DNA from: Sphaeroforma sirkka | Taxonomy: Eukaryota > Opisthokonta > Ichthyosporea > Ichthyophonida | NCBI GenBank assembly: GCA_001586965.3 | Contig: LUCW03000424.1 | Location: forward strand, 25,001-50,357 | Direction: 5' to 3' | DNA length: 25,357 bases | Shown: in pieces, positions 1-8,840 of the stretch | How positions within the stretch are numbered: the stretch's first letter is position 1 | How the letters are laid out: each line of letters starts with the position of its first letter | The notes under the pieces: generated by a model | Database searches by the model: none | Told to the model about the DNA's origin: nothing | What the model saw: only the letters and a program-made list of their open reading frames with translations | Position numbers and translations under genes: made by a program

Positions 1-327
1 GATGCAAAACTCTTCAGTTAGCATCCGATCACCATTACGCTCGTGTACACACTTGAATTGTATATAGCACTTTGGCCTACACCATTTTGGCTGTTAGTAT
101 ACGCAGAAACGTTTGCTTCCCGTTAAAAAATCGCCTTAGCCACTATGAACGCTGCAATCATCTACAGGTACAGCTAACCATATAGCGTAAAAAACCACTT
201 TGTGATTCCTGCTGTAATAGATATCATGATACGGCTCATAATGATAACATTGCTTCGGTAACGCTTGGTCTGAAGCGGTAATCTTCAGAATTTACTCGTG
301 CCTTACATCTTGCAGACTTAAAAATAT
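1..327. other. No gene seen; AT-rich left edge
   Basis: I see no protein-like frame, RNA gene or repeat between the left edge and the start of the tRNA-Val duplication. The sequence is ordinary AT-rich DNA with no long open frame. Confidence 0.5.
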
Positions 328-339
328 ATTATAAAAGGT

Positions 340-375
340 AATCTCGGCAGGCTTTCGCCCACTTATTTAGAGATT
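340..375 (-). other. 3' trailer hairpin of tRNA-Val copy 1
   Basis: On the minus strand the sequence after the tRNA can form an outer stem AATCTC/GAGATT and an inner six-pair stem GTGGGC/GCCTGC capped by the tetraloop GAAA. The outer stem takes in the discriminator base and the last acceptor base of the tRNA. The T-run at 333-336 follows three nucleotides later, so a Pol III transcript would end just past this hairpin. The structure is seen in the sequence; a role in end processing or stability is inference. Confidence 0.6.
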
Positions 376-446
376 TTCTCGGCCAGAATCGAACTGACGA
401 CCCTCACGGTGTAAACATGATGTGATAACCCCTACACCACGAGAAG
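374..446 (-). tRNA. tRNA-Val (anticodon UAC), copy 1
   Basis: Read on the minus strand, this 73-nt sequence folds as a tRNA. The D arm GTG-TAGGGGTTAT-CAC is the usual Val type. The anticodon stem TCATG/CGTGA closes the loop TTTACAC, with anticodon TAC at 411-413. The T arm is GTCAG-TTCGATT-CTGGC. The acceptor CTTCTCG/CGAGAAA pairs in six of seven positions; the terminal pair is C-A. The tRNA should decode GUA and related valine codons. The internal A and B boxes look intact. A TTTT run lies 37-41 nt past the 3' end (plus 333-336), after a stable hairpin. The terminal mismatch leaves open that it is a weak gene or pseudogene, but everything else looks functional. Confidence 0.85.
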
Positions 447-676
447 ATGTAGGCGGTTGCAATCTATATATTATATATATTATTTTTTGTTTTCTCTAAT
501 TTTTTTTCTTTTGTTCTATGTATTTAGGAGTATGGTATGTGCTAAAAAAATGCGTGATTACTCGTGTTCAAAGCTATTAGTAGCCTGCTATATATTTTGT
601 ATTTTTTTGGATTGCGAAATTGAATATAAGTATAACATGTAGCTATACGTTTATATGAAAATTTATTATAAAAAGT

Positions 677-712
677 AATCTCGGCGGGCTTTCGCCCACT
701 GATTTGGAGATT
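677..712 (-). other. 3' trailer hairpin of tRNA-Val copy 2
   Basis: The fold is the same as in copy 1: outer stem AATCTC/GAGATT, inner stem GTGGGC/GCCCGC, loop GAAA. The one base that differs in the inner stem (C here, T in copy 1 on the minus strand) turns a G-U pair into a G-C pair, so pairing is kept in both copies. The loop-side base changes fall outside the stems. Confidence 0.6.
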
Positions 713-783
713 TTCTCGGCCAGAATCGAACTGACGACCCTCACGGTGTAAACATGATGTGATAACCCCTACACCACGAGAAG
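711..783 (-). tRNA. tRNA-Val (anticodon UAC), copy 2
   Basis: This is identical over all 73 nt to the copy at 374-446, including the C-A terminal acceptor pair, with anticodon TAC at 748-750. The T-run TTTTT (plus 670-674) lies about 36-40 nt past its 3' end, again after a hairpin. It is the second unit of the local tandem duplication. Both copies have the same internal promoter, so both could be transcribed. The identity of the tRNA against diverged flanks is the best sign that it is under selection. Confidence 0.85.
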
Positions 784-1003
784 ATGTAGGTGTTTGCAAT
801 TTATATATTATATATATCATTTCTTGTTTTCTCTAATTTTTTTTCTTTTGTTCTATGTATTTAGGAGTATGGTATGTGCTAAAAAAAAATGCGTGATTAC
901 TCGTGTTCAAAGCTATTAGTAGCCTGCTATATATTTTGTATTTTTTTGGATTGCGAAATTGAATATATGTATAACATGTAGCTATACGTTTATATGAAAA
1001 TTT

Positions 1004-2130
1004 GAGTATTCTGTTTCGTGTATCGGCGAGTACATAACACTACATTCGACGATGATTGCTGCTGTTCAATAATAGGAGTTTCGCTTCTCAAGTTGGAACA
1101 CAGTATATGACAGTTTGTTACATCTCTGTAAATTGATTTTGTACAATTCCATTAGCCGTATACTTCGGTTACTCTTCTCTATACCTGTTGTGTGCTTCTC
1201 GTAATTAGTGTGTGTGTAAGGATTTTGGTCAGGAATGTCAGGAGTATATGAGAAACGATAGTATCTTCTGTCTCTGACGTTCCGAATCGCATTCCAATGC
1301 ATCTTTATGCAAGATGTAATCAATTTAAATGGTCTATATCTTGCCTGATAACTTTATGTGTCGAATACGCAGTCGATACGAGCTCGTGTATGGCTTAAAT
1401 ATGAAGCAATAATTAATGGGGGTCGTGATTCACCCGCTCGGATAGAAGGCAGTGGCCCTCAGATGATTTTATATATAAAACAGTCGCTCGCCACTTGGGA
1501 GTCACAGGGTTTTCGTGGGGGTTACGGGGTTTTGATGTATGTTGGATATTTGATTTGAGAACAGAATTTTGTGATATTTACATCAACAGTCTATAGTCTC
1601 CTATTGGCCACCTAAATACATAAGCATCTATCTGCTCTACTCGGTTTAATTTTGTCCCAGCTCCATCAAAGCATACGTCGTTTATATCTAGTCTAATTCC
1701 TGGCTTGACAGGAGTTGTCACAGGTTTCCTATTAACTCACATTATTTCAATGTAAATATTCTAATACTAAAGTCATATACTGTGTAACTTACTTGTGTTG
1801 ACCGATATACCTGCACATCCTGGATCAAGTTCGATCCCCGTTTGAGTGCACGAGCAATTCCTACCATCCAATTTCACATCGGACTTAAGTTTTTGCTCAA
1901 GTATTTACGTTCATTGTATCACGAATCTTCTTTACTATATAATGTTGTATGTGCCATCAAATGTAACATAGATATTGCCACAGTTTATAAAAGGCTTATA
2001 GTACGAACTAATAAATGTTGTTTCTTATATCAGGTCCTTACCAACGCCTCGGTTCGTGGCGAACAGTATACAGTGTGCATCAGATATCATGTTGTGTTGC
2101 GAGTAAGTTTTCTATGTATCCGATTATATA
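1004..2130. other. Non-coding AT-rich stretch
   Basis: No frame in this 1.1-kb stretch has a composition or motif I recognise. A B-box-like word occurs near 1830 but has no partner A box or tRNA fold. I see no repeats shared with the neighbours. Confidence 0.45.
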
Positions 2131-3259
2131 TCCGTTCCTAGTCATATGTTGTCACACGTAACTATAGTATGGAAAACCTAGTTTGGAACTCTTTCGAATA
2201 CAAGAGTTCTCGATCGCGTCCATTTCCAAATAAGCAACAAGCTACCTTGTTCTTCGATGTAGTCAGCTTCAATTTTTTTTCCCATAAGCCCTCGCTAGAT
2301 TTCGATCGTTGTTTCCATTCTTCACTAGTATATAAGTTTACTTTTATATTGAACATGTGCTCATCGGTATATGTTTTCTTATACAACCTAGAGATTTTAT
2401 GGTCTCTAGCGTTATAATCTCACTAGAATCAAAGTTAACTTTGTAGTTGAGCTTATAGTCTTGATTGTATTAGTAGGCAGTGCAAATTAGAACAAATGTA
2501 CCATAAGAGTGAAGTTTATTTATCCCTCTATTGACGATTGTATATCCGTTCCTAGTCAAGTGTTGTCACATACAAGTATAGTATAAAAACCGTGGTGTCG
2601 CTAGGACTCTCTCGAATACAAGAGTTCTCGATCGCGTTCATTTTCAAAAAGGCAACCAACAATTTTGTTCTTCAACGTAGTTGAATCAAAATTCATTCCC
2701 ATGAGCTCTCGTTATACATCAATATTAGTAGGCAGTGCATATTAGAACAAATGTACCATATATAGAGTGAAGTTTATTAATCCCTTTGACGTTTGTATCT
2801 CCGTTCATAGTCAAATGTTGTCGCATGTAAGTATAGTATAAAAATCGTGGTGTCGCTAGCGTGGGACTCTCTCGAATACAAGAGGTCGCGATCGCGGTTA
2901 TTTTCAAATAGGCAACCAATTATTTTGTTCTTCAATGTAATTGAATTAAAATCTTCCCACGAGCCCTCGTTATACCTCAATCGTGTCTATTCTTCATTAG
3001 TAAATAAGTTTGCTATGGCATTGAACATATGCTCATCGGTATATGTCTTCTTATACGACCTAGATGTTTTGAGGTCTCTACCGCGATAATCTCACTAGAA
3101 TAAAAGTTCATTCAGATTGTAGTTGAGCTTATAGTCTTAATTATATTTTTAATAGGCAGTGCATATTAGAACAATTGTACCACGTATACAGTGAAGTTCA
3201 TTTATCTCTCTATTGAGGATCGTAAATCTTCTCCTAGTCATATGTTGTCACACGTAAGT
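2131..3259 (-). repeat. Tandem array of Ty3-like gag capsid fragments
   Basis: Three head-to-tail units start at about 2131, 2545 and 2800, and a short fourth piece starts at about 3227. Units 1 and 3 are 414 and 427 bp; the middle unit is shorter. Each begins with a version of CCTAGTCATATGTTGTCACA. On the minus strand the long units encode a fragment resembling the capsid region of the young Ty3-like element in this window: NRDRDLLYSRE here against ARDRELLESRK there, followed by SDTTI against NDTTI, and preceded by a similar stretch ending in EEW against GEW. It is a fossil of a retroelement gene, amplified locally after insertion. The array is old: units differ at many sites and hold several interruptions. 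No LTR is seen beside it. Confidence 0.7.
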
Positions 3260-3995
3260 AGTTGCGCTTGTTACACTGGATGGCCTTTATTAAAGTGGCG
3301 TGACGGACTGCTTCAAACCACATACTGTGAGGTTGGCCGGAGTGTTGAAAGAGGGAGCACATAATATATTTGATGCTTCAAAATGTTTTTTCCGCGAAAC
3401 TGTGTAGTGTAGGTGAATTGGTAGGCGCATAAGTTACTTTGACGTGTTCAACTGTTTTGATGGCGTTAAAAACAGAATATGTGATTTCTCATTCGCGATT
3501 GCATTTGAGTTCGTGGAGGTTCGCAGGTTTATCCTTGCCGATATCAGTGTAGAATCGGTCGAGCGTATCAGCAACGCCATCCTTCATTTCTTTAAAGGGT
3601 ATACGAAGGGCATACCTGAATTGGCATCCATGTATTTAATATTGAGAGTACAACTATTGACCGAAGATGGGAGTGTACATATAGAGTAATTCTGGGGTTG
3701 TGCCAATATATCTGCATGTGCGGTGATGAGCTCGGCTGTATGTGGTACAGCATGGGCGATGTTGCCGAGTCTAGCAACACAGACGTAACGCCATAGTGGT
3801 AAATCAACCATGCCGATTCCGGTTAAAAATCTCGAGTTATTGTAACGCCTGTTTGTAACATCTGTTGTTGGGGACAACGGGAACACGACAGTGACGGAGT
3901 CATTTTCGCTGTCGAGTTTAGCGAGTATATCACTCCATGCTTTCTTCGTGTAGAGTATATTGTCGATGAGTATATCATCGTTGTCGGAAAAAAAT
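3237..3995 (-). pseudogene. Unidentified minus-strand coding remnant
   Basis: A run of about 137 codons is open from 3995 to 3584, long for DNA this AT-rich. It reads like real protein, with pieces such as GIGMVDLPLWRYV, HTAELITAHADILAQ and IKYMDANSGMPF. Protein-like sequence continues down to about 3237 (for example MWFEAVRHATLIKAIQ), where the gag-fragment array begins in the same direction. I do not recognise the family. The word IGMVDL also occurs in the gag-like frame of the old Ty3-like element (near 17460), which hints weakly that this too is retroelement gag. The remnant as a whole is broken in a few places. No start codon or promoter can be assigned. A host gene with introns is the main alternative. 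Confidence 0.4.
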
Positions 3996-4180
3996 TATTA
4001 TATATTTTAATTGTTTTTTTATATAGGGAGTTGAACCATAATAGGATGCACATGCATACTACCCTGTTTTCCTGGTCTACATTGTGCCCTTGTCGACATC
4101 CGCATACCCCGGCAGGGTTGATATTATAATCAACACTCAGTATAAGGAATGCTTTGACGTTCGATGTGTTGAATAGTTTT

Positions 4181-4345
4181 TGTTGAATACACAAATATAC
4201 CTGTTTTAATTGTGGATATATATAAAAATCACCGTTTGTGGTGCATACACAAATAAAGCTTTCTTGGTTGTGGATGATTTTTTTATCGTTTTTGGTGCAT
4301 ACACAAGTATAGCTGTGTTAATTTTTGTTGAACTTTTTTTCTGGG
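4181..4345. repeat. Degenerate three-copy tandem repeat, period 54-57 bp
   Basis: The word ATACACAA recurs at 4188, 4245 and 4299, each within a longer similar block of the type GGTGCATACACAAATAAAGCT followed by a T-rich part containing TTGTGGAT. Spacing is 57 and 54 bp. The third copy fades after about 4345. No coding or structural role is apparent. Confidence 0.6.
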
Positions 4346-4526
4346 GATGTTACCAGGTACTGCAGCATAAATGGTGCACAGGTACTTTATATACTCTATG
4401 GGGTGCATTATAGAGTCTTTGTTGCTCGGCCAATGTCAAATCTTATATTTTTAAACTGGGTTTCAGCTAGAATCCCCAGCCATCCCAAGTTCAACTTTTA
4501 AGTGGCAAACACTGTGTTGTGACGAC

Positions 4527-4531
4527 AAAAA
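4527..4531 (-). terminator. Pol III terminator of tRNA-Lys
   Basis: Five Ts on the minus strand begin one base past the discriminator of the tRNA, the standard RNA polymerase III stop signal. Confidence 0.8.
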
Positions 4532-4532
4532 G

Positions 4533-4605
4533 TTCCCAGCGAGGGGCTCGAACCCTCGACCTTGAGATTAAGAGTCTCACGCTCTACCGACTGAGCTAGC
4601 CGGGA
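4533..4605 (-). tRNA. tRNA-Lys (anticodon CUU)
   Basis: This is a textbook eukaryotic cytosolic tRNA-Lys on the minus strand. The acceptor TCCCGGC/GCTGGGA pairs fully with one G-U. The D arm is GCTC-AGTCGGTA-GAGC. The anticodon stem TGAGA/TCTCA closes the loop CTCTTAA, with CTT at 4570-4572. The T arm is GAGGG-TTCGAGC-CCCTC and the discriminator is A. It decodes AAG. The Pol III terminator TTTTT is immediately downstream (plus 4527-4531). All invariant bases look present, so I expect it to be functional. There is no intron. Its nuclear type argues against this stretch being organellar. Confidence 0.96.
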
Positions 4606-4750
4606 CTGTGATGAAGTTGATAATTCATTATCCATTTAAAAATTAAATTCAATTGGTCAAGTAACAATTTGCATCTTAGTTTGAATGTCGCTGTCGTGGA
4701 ATCTTAATGTATTCGTTTTATAAAGCCACGCAATACGTAAGTAGTGGCGT

Positions 4751-5107
4751 ATGTGTGATTGATTTGGTACAAAAGTTGACATCAACTTTTTAAGTTTTGT
4801 GTTTGGTAATAATGTCAAGAATGAATTTTTAAGTGAGTCCGGGAAGAAGGTCGAAATTCCGTTCATAGTGTTTTTAAACTCTCACAATGCCACATGCTCA
4901 TATAATCATTCATGGTCCGGCCATCTTATAAGATTCTTCGAAACGAGTATTAGAACATATGAACTTAATCCAAAGTATTATATCATGGACAGCCGTTGGG
5001 CTTTTGGAATACCGTGAAGTTCAGAAGGTGTCACTGTAATGCGTTGACATTATGGAAAATGGAAGTGGTTTGATGGGTTGACATTGGTCTACTTAGAACG
5101 GTGTTAG
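4751..5107 (+). other. Unrecognised frame interrupted only by TGA
   Basis: From an ATG at 4751 to a TAG at 5105-5107 one plus-strand frame of 118 codons meets three stops, all TGA (4760, 5015 and 5045). The open core (about 84 codons) reads like protein, for example NNVKNEFLSESGKKVEIPFIVF and FFETSIRTYELNPKYYIMDSRW in part. The tail after the last TGA is Trp-rich (HYGKWKWFDG). I do not recognise a family. Possible explanations are an old gene in which TGG codons decayed to TGA, an exon-intron gene read through, UGA read as an amino acid, or chance. Nothing upstream marks a promoter; tRNA-Lys lies 145 bp away on the other strand. Confidence 0.25.
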
Positions 5108-6680
5108 GGTGGGCTGTGTATATACAGTTTCCTAAGCAATCAGTCAGATTCGAATACACATACAGGGCACTGTTACTAGGTATGACCAATGGATGTTTGA
5201 TATGACCAACGACAGCCTGGCAGCAAACGTATTTATTGATACAGGGTGATGAGAAATATTAACTATCATCTGTGAAATCACGATTGAACACAAATGTATT
5301 GGGGTCGCATATTTTGATATCTTTATGAAAACTCAGCCGATTTTTCAGCATACTCGTTTGTTCGCCTCTCGCTTTGACTATCATTGCATCGCAGTTTTGA
5401 TGCATAAAAAGTGCATGCAGACCGTTTCAGAATAATAATAAAACACGGAATGGAGAGTCATCATATGACAACGAGTCACTCGGTCAAAGTCGTAGATTAC
5501 GGCGGGCAATTATCTTTGGTCACCAGCGATTATCATACTTAGCTGTTACTCCGGTTGGTATTGCATTCAATAATAGGGGCGCAAATTATACGAAACTATA
5601 AACTTTAATTGATTTCACAAATGCTACATGTAGCGACTAGTATAATTTATTGCTGTAAACCGATTCTACATAGATTTGATAATGAAAACTGCTGCGGTTT
5701 TCGTTGTTTATCCACCTACTCTTTGAACAAACTGCTATTATTTTATAATATTAGTCTGTTATGAATGAACAACAATGAACATACACACTGCGACTAGTGC
5801 AACGGACAGCAAAGCCCTATAATTCGTACTGGGCAAAATTTCTTCGGATTGCAAGAGTTTCGCGTGATCTAATTTATTGATGATCAATCGCGAAAACTCT
5901 TTCCAAGATAGTGCCACCATAAAATTGAAACCCCATTGTTCATTAACCTGGCGGGTTCTCCCATTCGCAGCACACCTATCCCGGTTTTAAATTGTTAAAA
6001 GTCTACTTTAGAAGTTAATTTGACAGTTAGATATACACCAATAAGGTTTTCTATTGAATATTGTAACCCAAAGGTCAGCCGGTAAAAATTAGATCATGTG
6101 CAAAATTCAAAATTACAGTGGAACAATTTCCATTACTATTGATTGAGTTATCCGCAGTAATTACTCGCAGTTCATATCTCCTATATAAACATTTTCATCG
6201 CTTTTCTCGTCTTCAATGAAAGGTGAGTAGCAAGTAAGTATGCTAATGAATTTACTTTTGAAGGATTATCGCCAGCGTCGTACCAACTGATGATAGTCTC
6301 TTAGTAAAGTTTCCCAGGATACATCACAATTGAATGATGCGAATGTTATTTTTGGGAATCAGGTTTGCTCATATTGTATTTTTTTTTCCATGTGAGTTTG
6401 ATCACATCTCTCCTGCACTATTTTCTTTCTCAGGTAATATTAGACAACAGCTACGATAGGTTATAGTTCATAATACAATTAGACAAACCAATAACTAGTG
6501 AGTGTGCAGAGCACAAGATACACTGTATAATGTTATAAACCGATACGACACATATGTAAACTTTTCTCAGCTGCCTCGGAACCCGTGCTATCAATGGACT
6601 TTAAACATGGTTCCTACTTCGACATTAGAGTCTAGGGGATCAGGGTATAGAAGCGTAGATGTGTACATTTGGAGTTTTAT
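5108..6680. other. Non-coding AT-rich stretch
   Basis: No frame here is long or protein-like enough to call, and no RNA gene, terminal repeat or known element was seen. A short open frame at 6502-6693 has no recognisable features. Confidence 0.45.
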
Positions 6681-6839
6681 CATCATTGCATAGTAGAATC
6701 GAATCGAATTGAGCCGGTGTAAATATTCTCTCATAACTAATTTTATGTATAAATGAATATCATCATTGATAGTAGAATAGAATCAAATTGAGCCCGTGTA
6801 AATATTCTCTCATAACTAATGTTATATATAAATGAATAC
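6681..6839. repeat. Two-copy tandem repeat, period 80 bp
   Basis: Units 6681-6760 and 6761-6839 both start CATCATTG and share long blocks, including GTGTAAATATTCTCTCATAA followed by CTAAT and, near the end, AAATGAATA. They differ at about eight sites. This looks like a simple local duplication; no function is apparent. Confidence 0.85.
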
Positions 6840-7639
6840 GTTTACTTTCTAATCCGTATTCTGTATGCGGACAATTTCATTATTAAGAAGCTTGTTTTAT
6901 TTGCCCTGTCCTATCGCAGACTATGTCAAACAAATATGACGGTCATCCACAAATAGCCGCAACATATGGTCACATGGGACAGTCACGGCCAGACTGAATA
7001 CCGGGGTACAAATTTTAATGCAATACGTACACTGTATGGGATTTGCTATGTTATTCAAGTCTAACAGGTCACTATTGTAAATACATTCAGAGCAGCAGAA
7101 AATCATACGAGTGTCTGATATTTGTATGTGTATTTGTTGGTGTAAATACTGAAGTTTATGTGGTCGTGCAAGTAAAGAAGAAACAAAATAGTGAACCGCT
7201 TGTGTCGTTCACGTGTATATACTATTTTACTACTGGTCAATCTGTTGTCTGTTTATTATCTGTGGGTTTTGGTTGCTTTCTTTAAACGACCTGAATATGA
7301 GCGTATCTATCAACCCAAAATGAACTTGCAAATATCGAGCTGTCCATTTTAGTTTATACCCAATTTGCTATGATTAGCTAGACTGACTTTGCCGCGTTTA
7401 TATTACATGCAAAAACATATGCTCTCAAGCACGTATATCTGTCTTGCGAGACCTTATTGTGCTGTTATTTCAACTGCGAGGGAGTGATGTATCGTATTTG
7501 ATCGAAATGATCAGAATTATTTGTAATACCGAAATGATAGCAGAAAAGCACCGGTTCGCGATATTGTGCTGATCTGTGGAGCTATATGGCCCGTATGAGC
7601 TTTTATCTTCCTTGCATTCGTAATTATTTTGTGCCGTGG
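6840..7639. other. No gene seen
   Basis: Only short open frames without recognisable motifs are present. I see no RNA gene or repeat in this stretch. Confidence 0.4.
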
Positions 7640-7855
7640 CATCAAATAGCACGAGAGTGGTCAATAAGTTTCCTCGATTTATGTGACAGTCTGTGTGTTT
7701 TAATTTGTATGGCACAATAAAACAGGTTAACGCGCACAATATCAAATCACACGAGAGTTTGACAAAGCAGGCTTATATTCTATGAGATAATCTGTGTGTG
7801 TAGTGATTGATATGGGAATAAACAAGGCCTGTTGTCGCGCACAATATCAAATCAT
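7640..7855. repeat. Imperfect duplication, period about 105 bp
   Basis: The word CGCGCACAATATCAAATCA occurs at 7731 and again at 7836. The sequence before each copy is also alike: a CTGTGTGT run, then an AATAAA-containing block, then a CCTGTT or CAGGTT block. Similarity is moderate, so this is an old two-copy duplication. Confidence 0.55.
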
Positions 7856-8144
7856 ACATCATTTTGATATCGAATTAGTTTCGGGGTTTAGACCAATTGT
7901 AGCCCGCTCTTTTAATTGATCAAAAACTAAAGCATTCTCAAAGGATAAAATATCAATATCAGTTTATAAAAGCAGACTACAATTGATATTACATGAGGCG
8001 CCATACAGTTCATTTTAACTCACTACACTAACTTTCAATGCGCAAAGAATATCTGGGGGAGGGGGGATCAAGGGCTGTCAGTCATGTAAACGCGTTGAAA
8101 CAGTCACTCTTCGACAACTAGGCAGTGTATAAGTTAGACAAAAA

Positions 8145-8840
8145 TTATACACCTGAATATTTCACTATTGAATTGAAAGCGATGCGGAAATTGACATCGT
8201 AATCGTCAGGATCACAGAACTTAGTGGCAGAATCGAGAAGTTTTTGCGAGCAACAAAGTTCTAAAACTTCACCACAAGCGTGTGCTTCCGTGGCAAAATC
8301 TAATTTACGATCATCAAGCAGAATACGAAGTCTTGAAACGCCCCGCAAATAGGTAACTCCATTCTAATTCAAAGATATAACGGGATCCCGTTTCCAATAT
8401 TGTCGGTAGAGTTGTTGTTTCGCCTGATCTTGTATCGAGATATAGTTTTTTTACTTATAAATGATATTTCAGACGAATCGAAGCACATTATACCCGTGAC
8501 AAGAAGTCGAACCTTTCTCGCTATAGCAGCATTTACACCCTCTCGCCCAGATATTCACTGTAGCAAAAGTTCGGGGTGTTTTCTTCCAATCTGTCCGCGA
8601 CAACTGGTATAATTGCCCTGGGATTGGTTTAAGTTCAAACGCGAATGTGCACTATAGCTTCACCTGCAGATACGTTACAGCTCTTTCCACAACATTCGTG
8701 TATTTGAAACTACTATTATATCGCGGATGTTGAAGCTGATTGACTAATTGAGAGCACAAAAGGTCAGTAGAAAACGTAAAGTGGCCGAACCAATATTGAA
8801 AAAAATCTCCACTGAATGTGGTAACCTGGACAGTCGTCAC
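8145..8840 (-). other. Possible exons of an unidentified gene
   Basis: Several neighbouring minus-strand stretches look protein-like. At 8145-8360 about 70 codons are open, with pieces such as RLRILLDDRKLDFATEAHA and SATKFCDPDDYDVNFRIAF, ending in TAA. At about 8390-8560 another frame is open, with REGVNAAIARKVRLLVTG. At about 8660-8820 a third contains GDFFQYWFGHFTFSTDLL and ends at a CAG/GTGAAG, a fair 5' splice site. Together they could be exons of one decayed or intact gene read from 8840 down to 8145, but I cannot place all splice sites and recognise no family. The flanking DNA is non-coding. Chance open frames are a real alternative. Confidence 0.25.

Larger units (their letters stand above)
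328..1003. repeat. Tandem duplication of a 338-bp tRNA-Val unit
   Basis: Two head-to-tail units (about 328-664 and 665-1003) align along their whole length with an offset of 337-339 bp. Each holds, in plus-strand order, a short A-run, a hairpin, a tRNA-Val on the minus strand, a T-rich tract with TATATATTATATATAT, and a conserved block containing GTGATTACTCGTGTTCAAAG. The flanks differ at roughly ten positions by eye, whereas the two tRNA sequences are identical. That pattern fits either recent duplication with chance sparing of the tRNA or selection on the tRNA. There is no poly-A tail or target-site duplication, so a retroposed SINE is less likely than a local segmental duplication. Confidence 0.9.

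Noticed and set aside
328-1003. tRNA-headed SINE
   Set aside because: The tandem arrangement, the lack of a poly-A tail or target-site duplication and the intact tRNA fit a segmental duplication better.
1826-1845. B-box-like GTTCGATCC word
   Set aside because: No A box and no tRNA fold at the proper distance; the word is part of a GGATC/GATCC palindrome.
2169-3089. Plus-strand 80-codon frames with EYKSSRSRPFPNKQ-type sequence, repeated in two units
   Set aside because: The minus strand of the same DNA matches retroelement gag capsid, so the plus frames are antisense shadows kept open by the repeat.
4751-5107. Nuclear UGA=Trp genetic code
   Set aside because: The 307-codon gag frame uses TGG at every Trp. 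TGG decay or chance explains the TGA-only frame more simply, so it is kept only as a low-ranked option.
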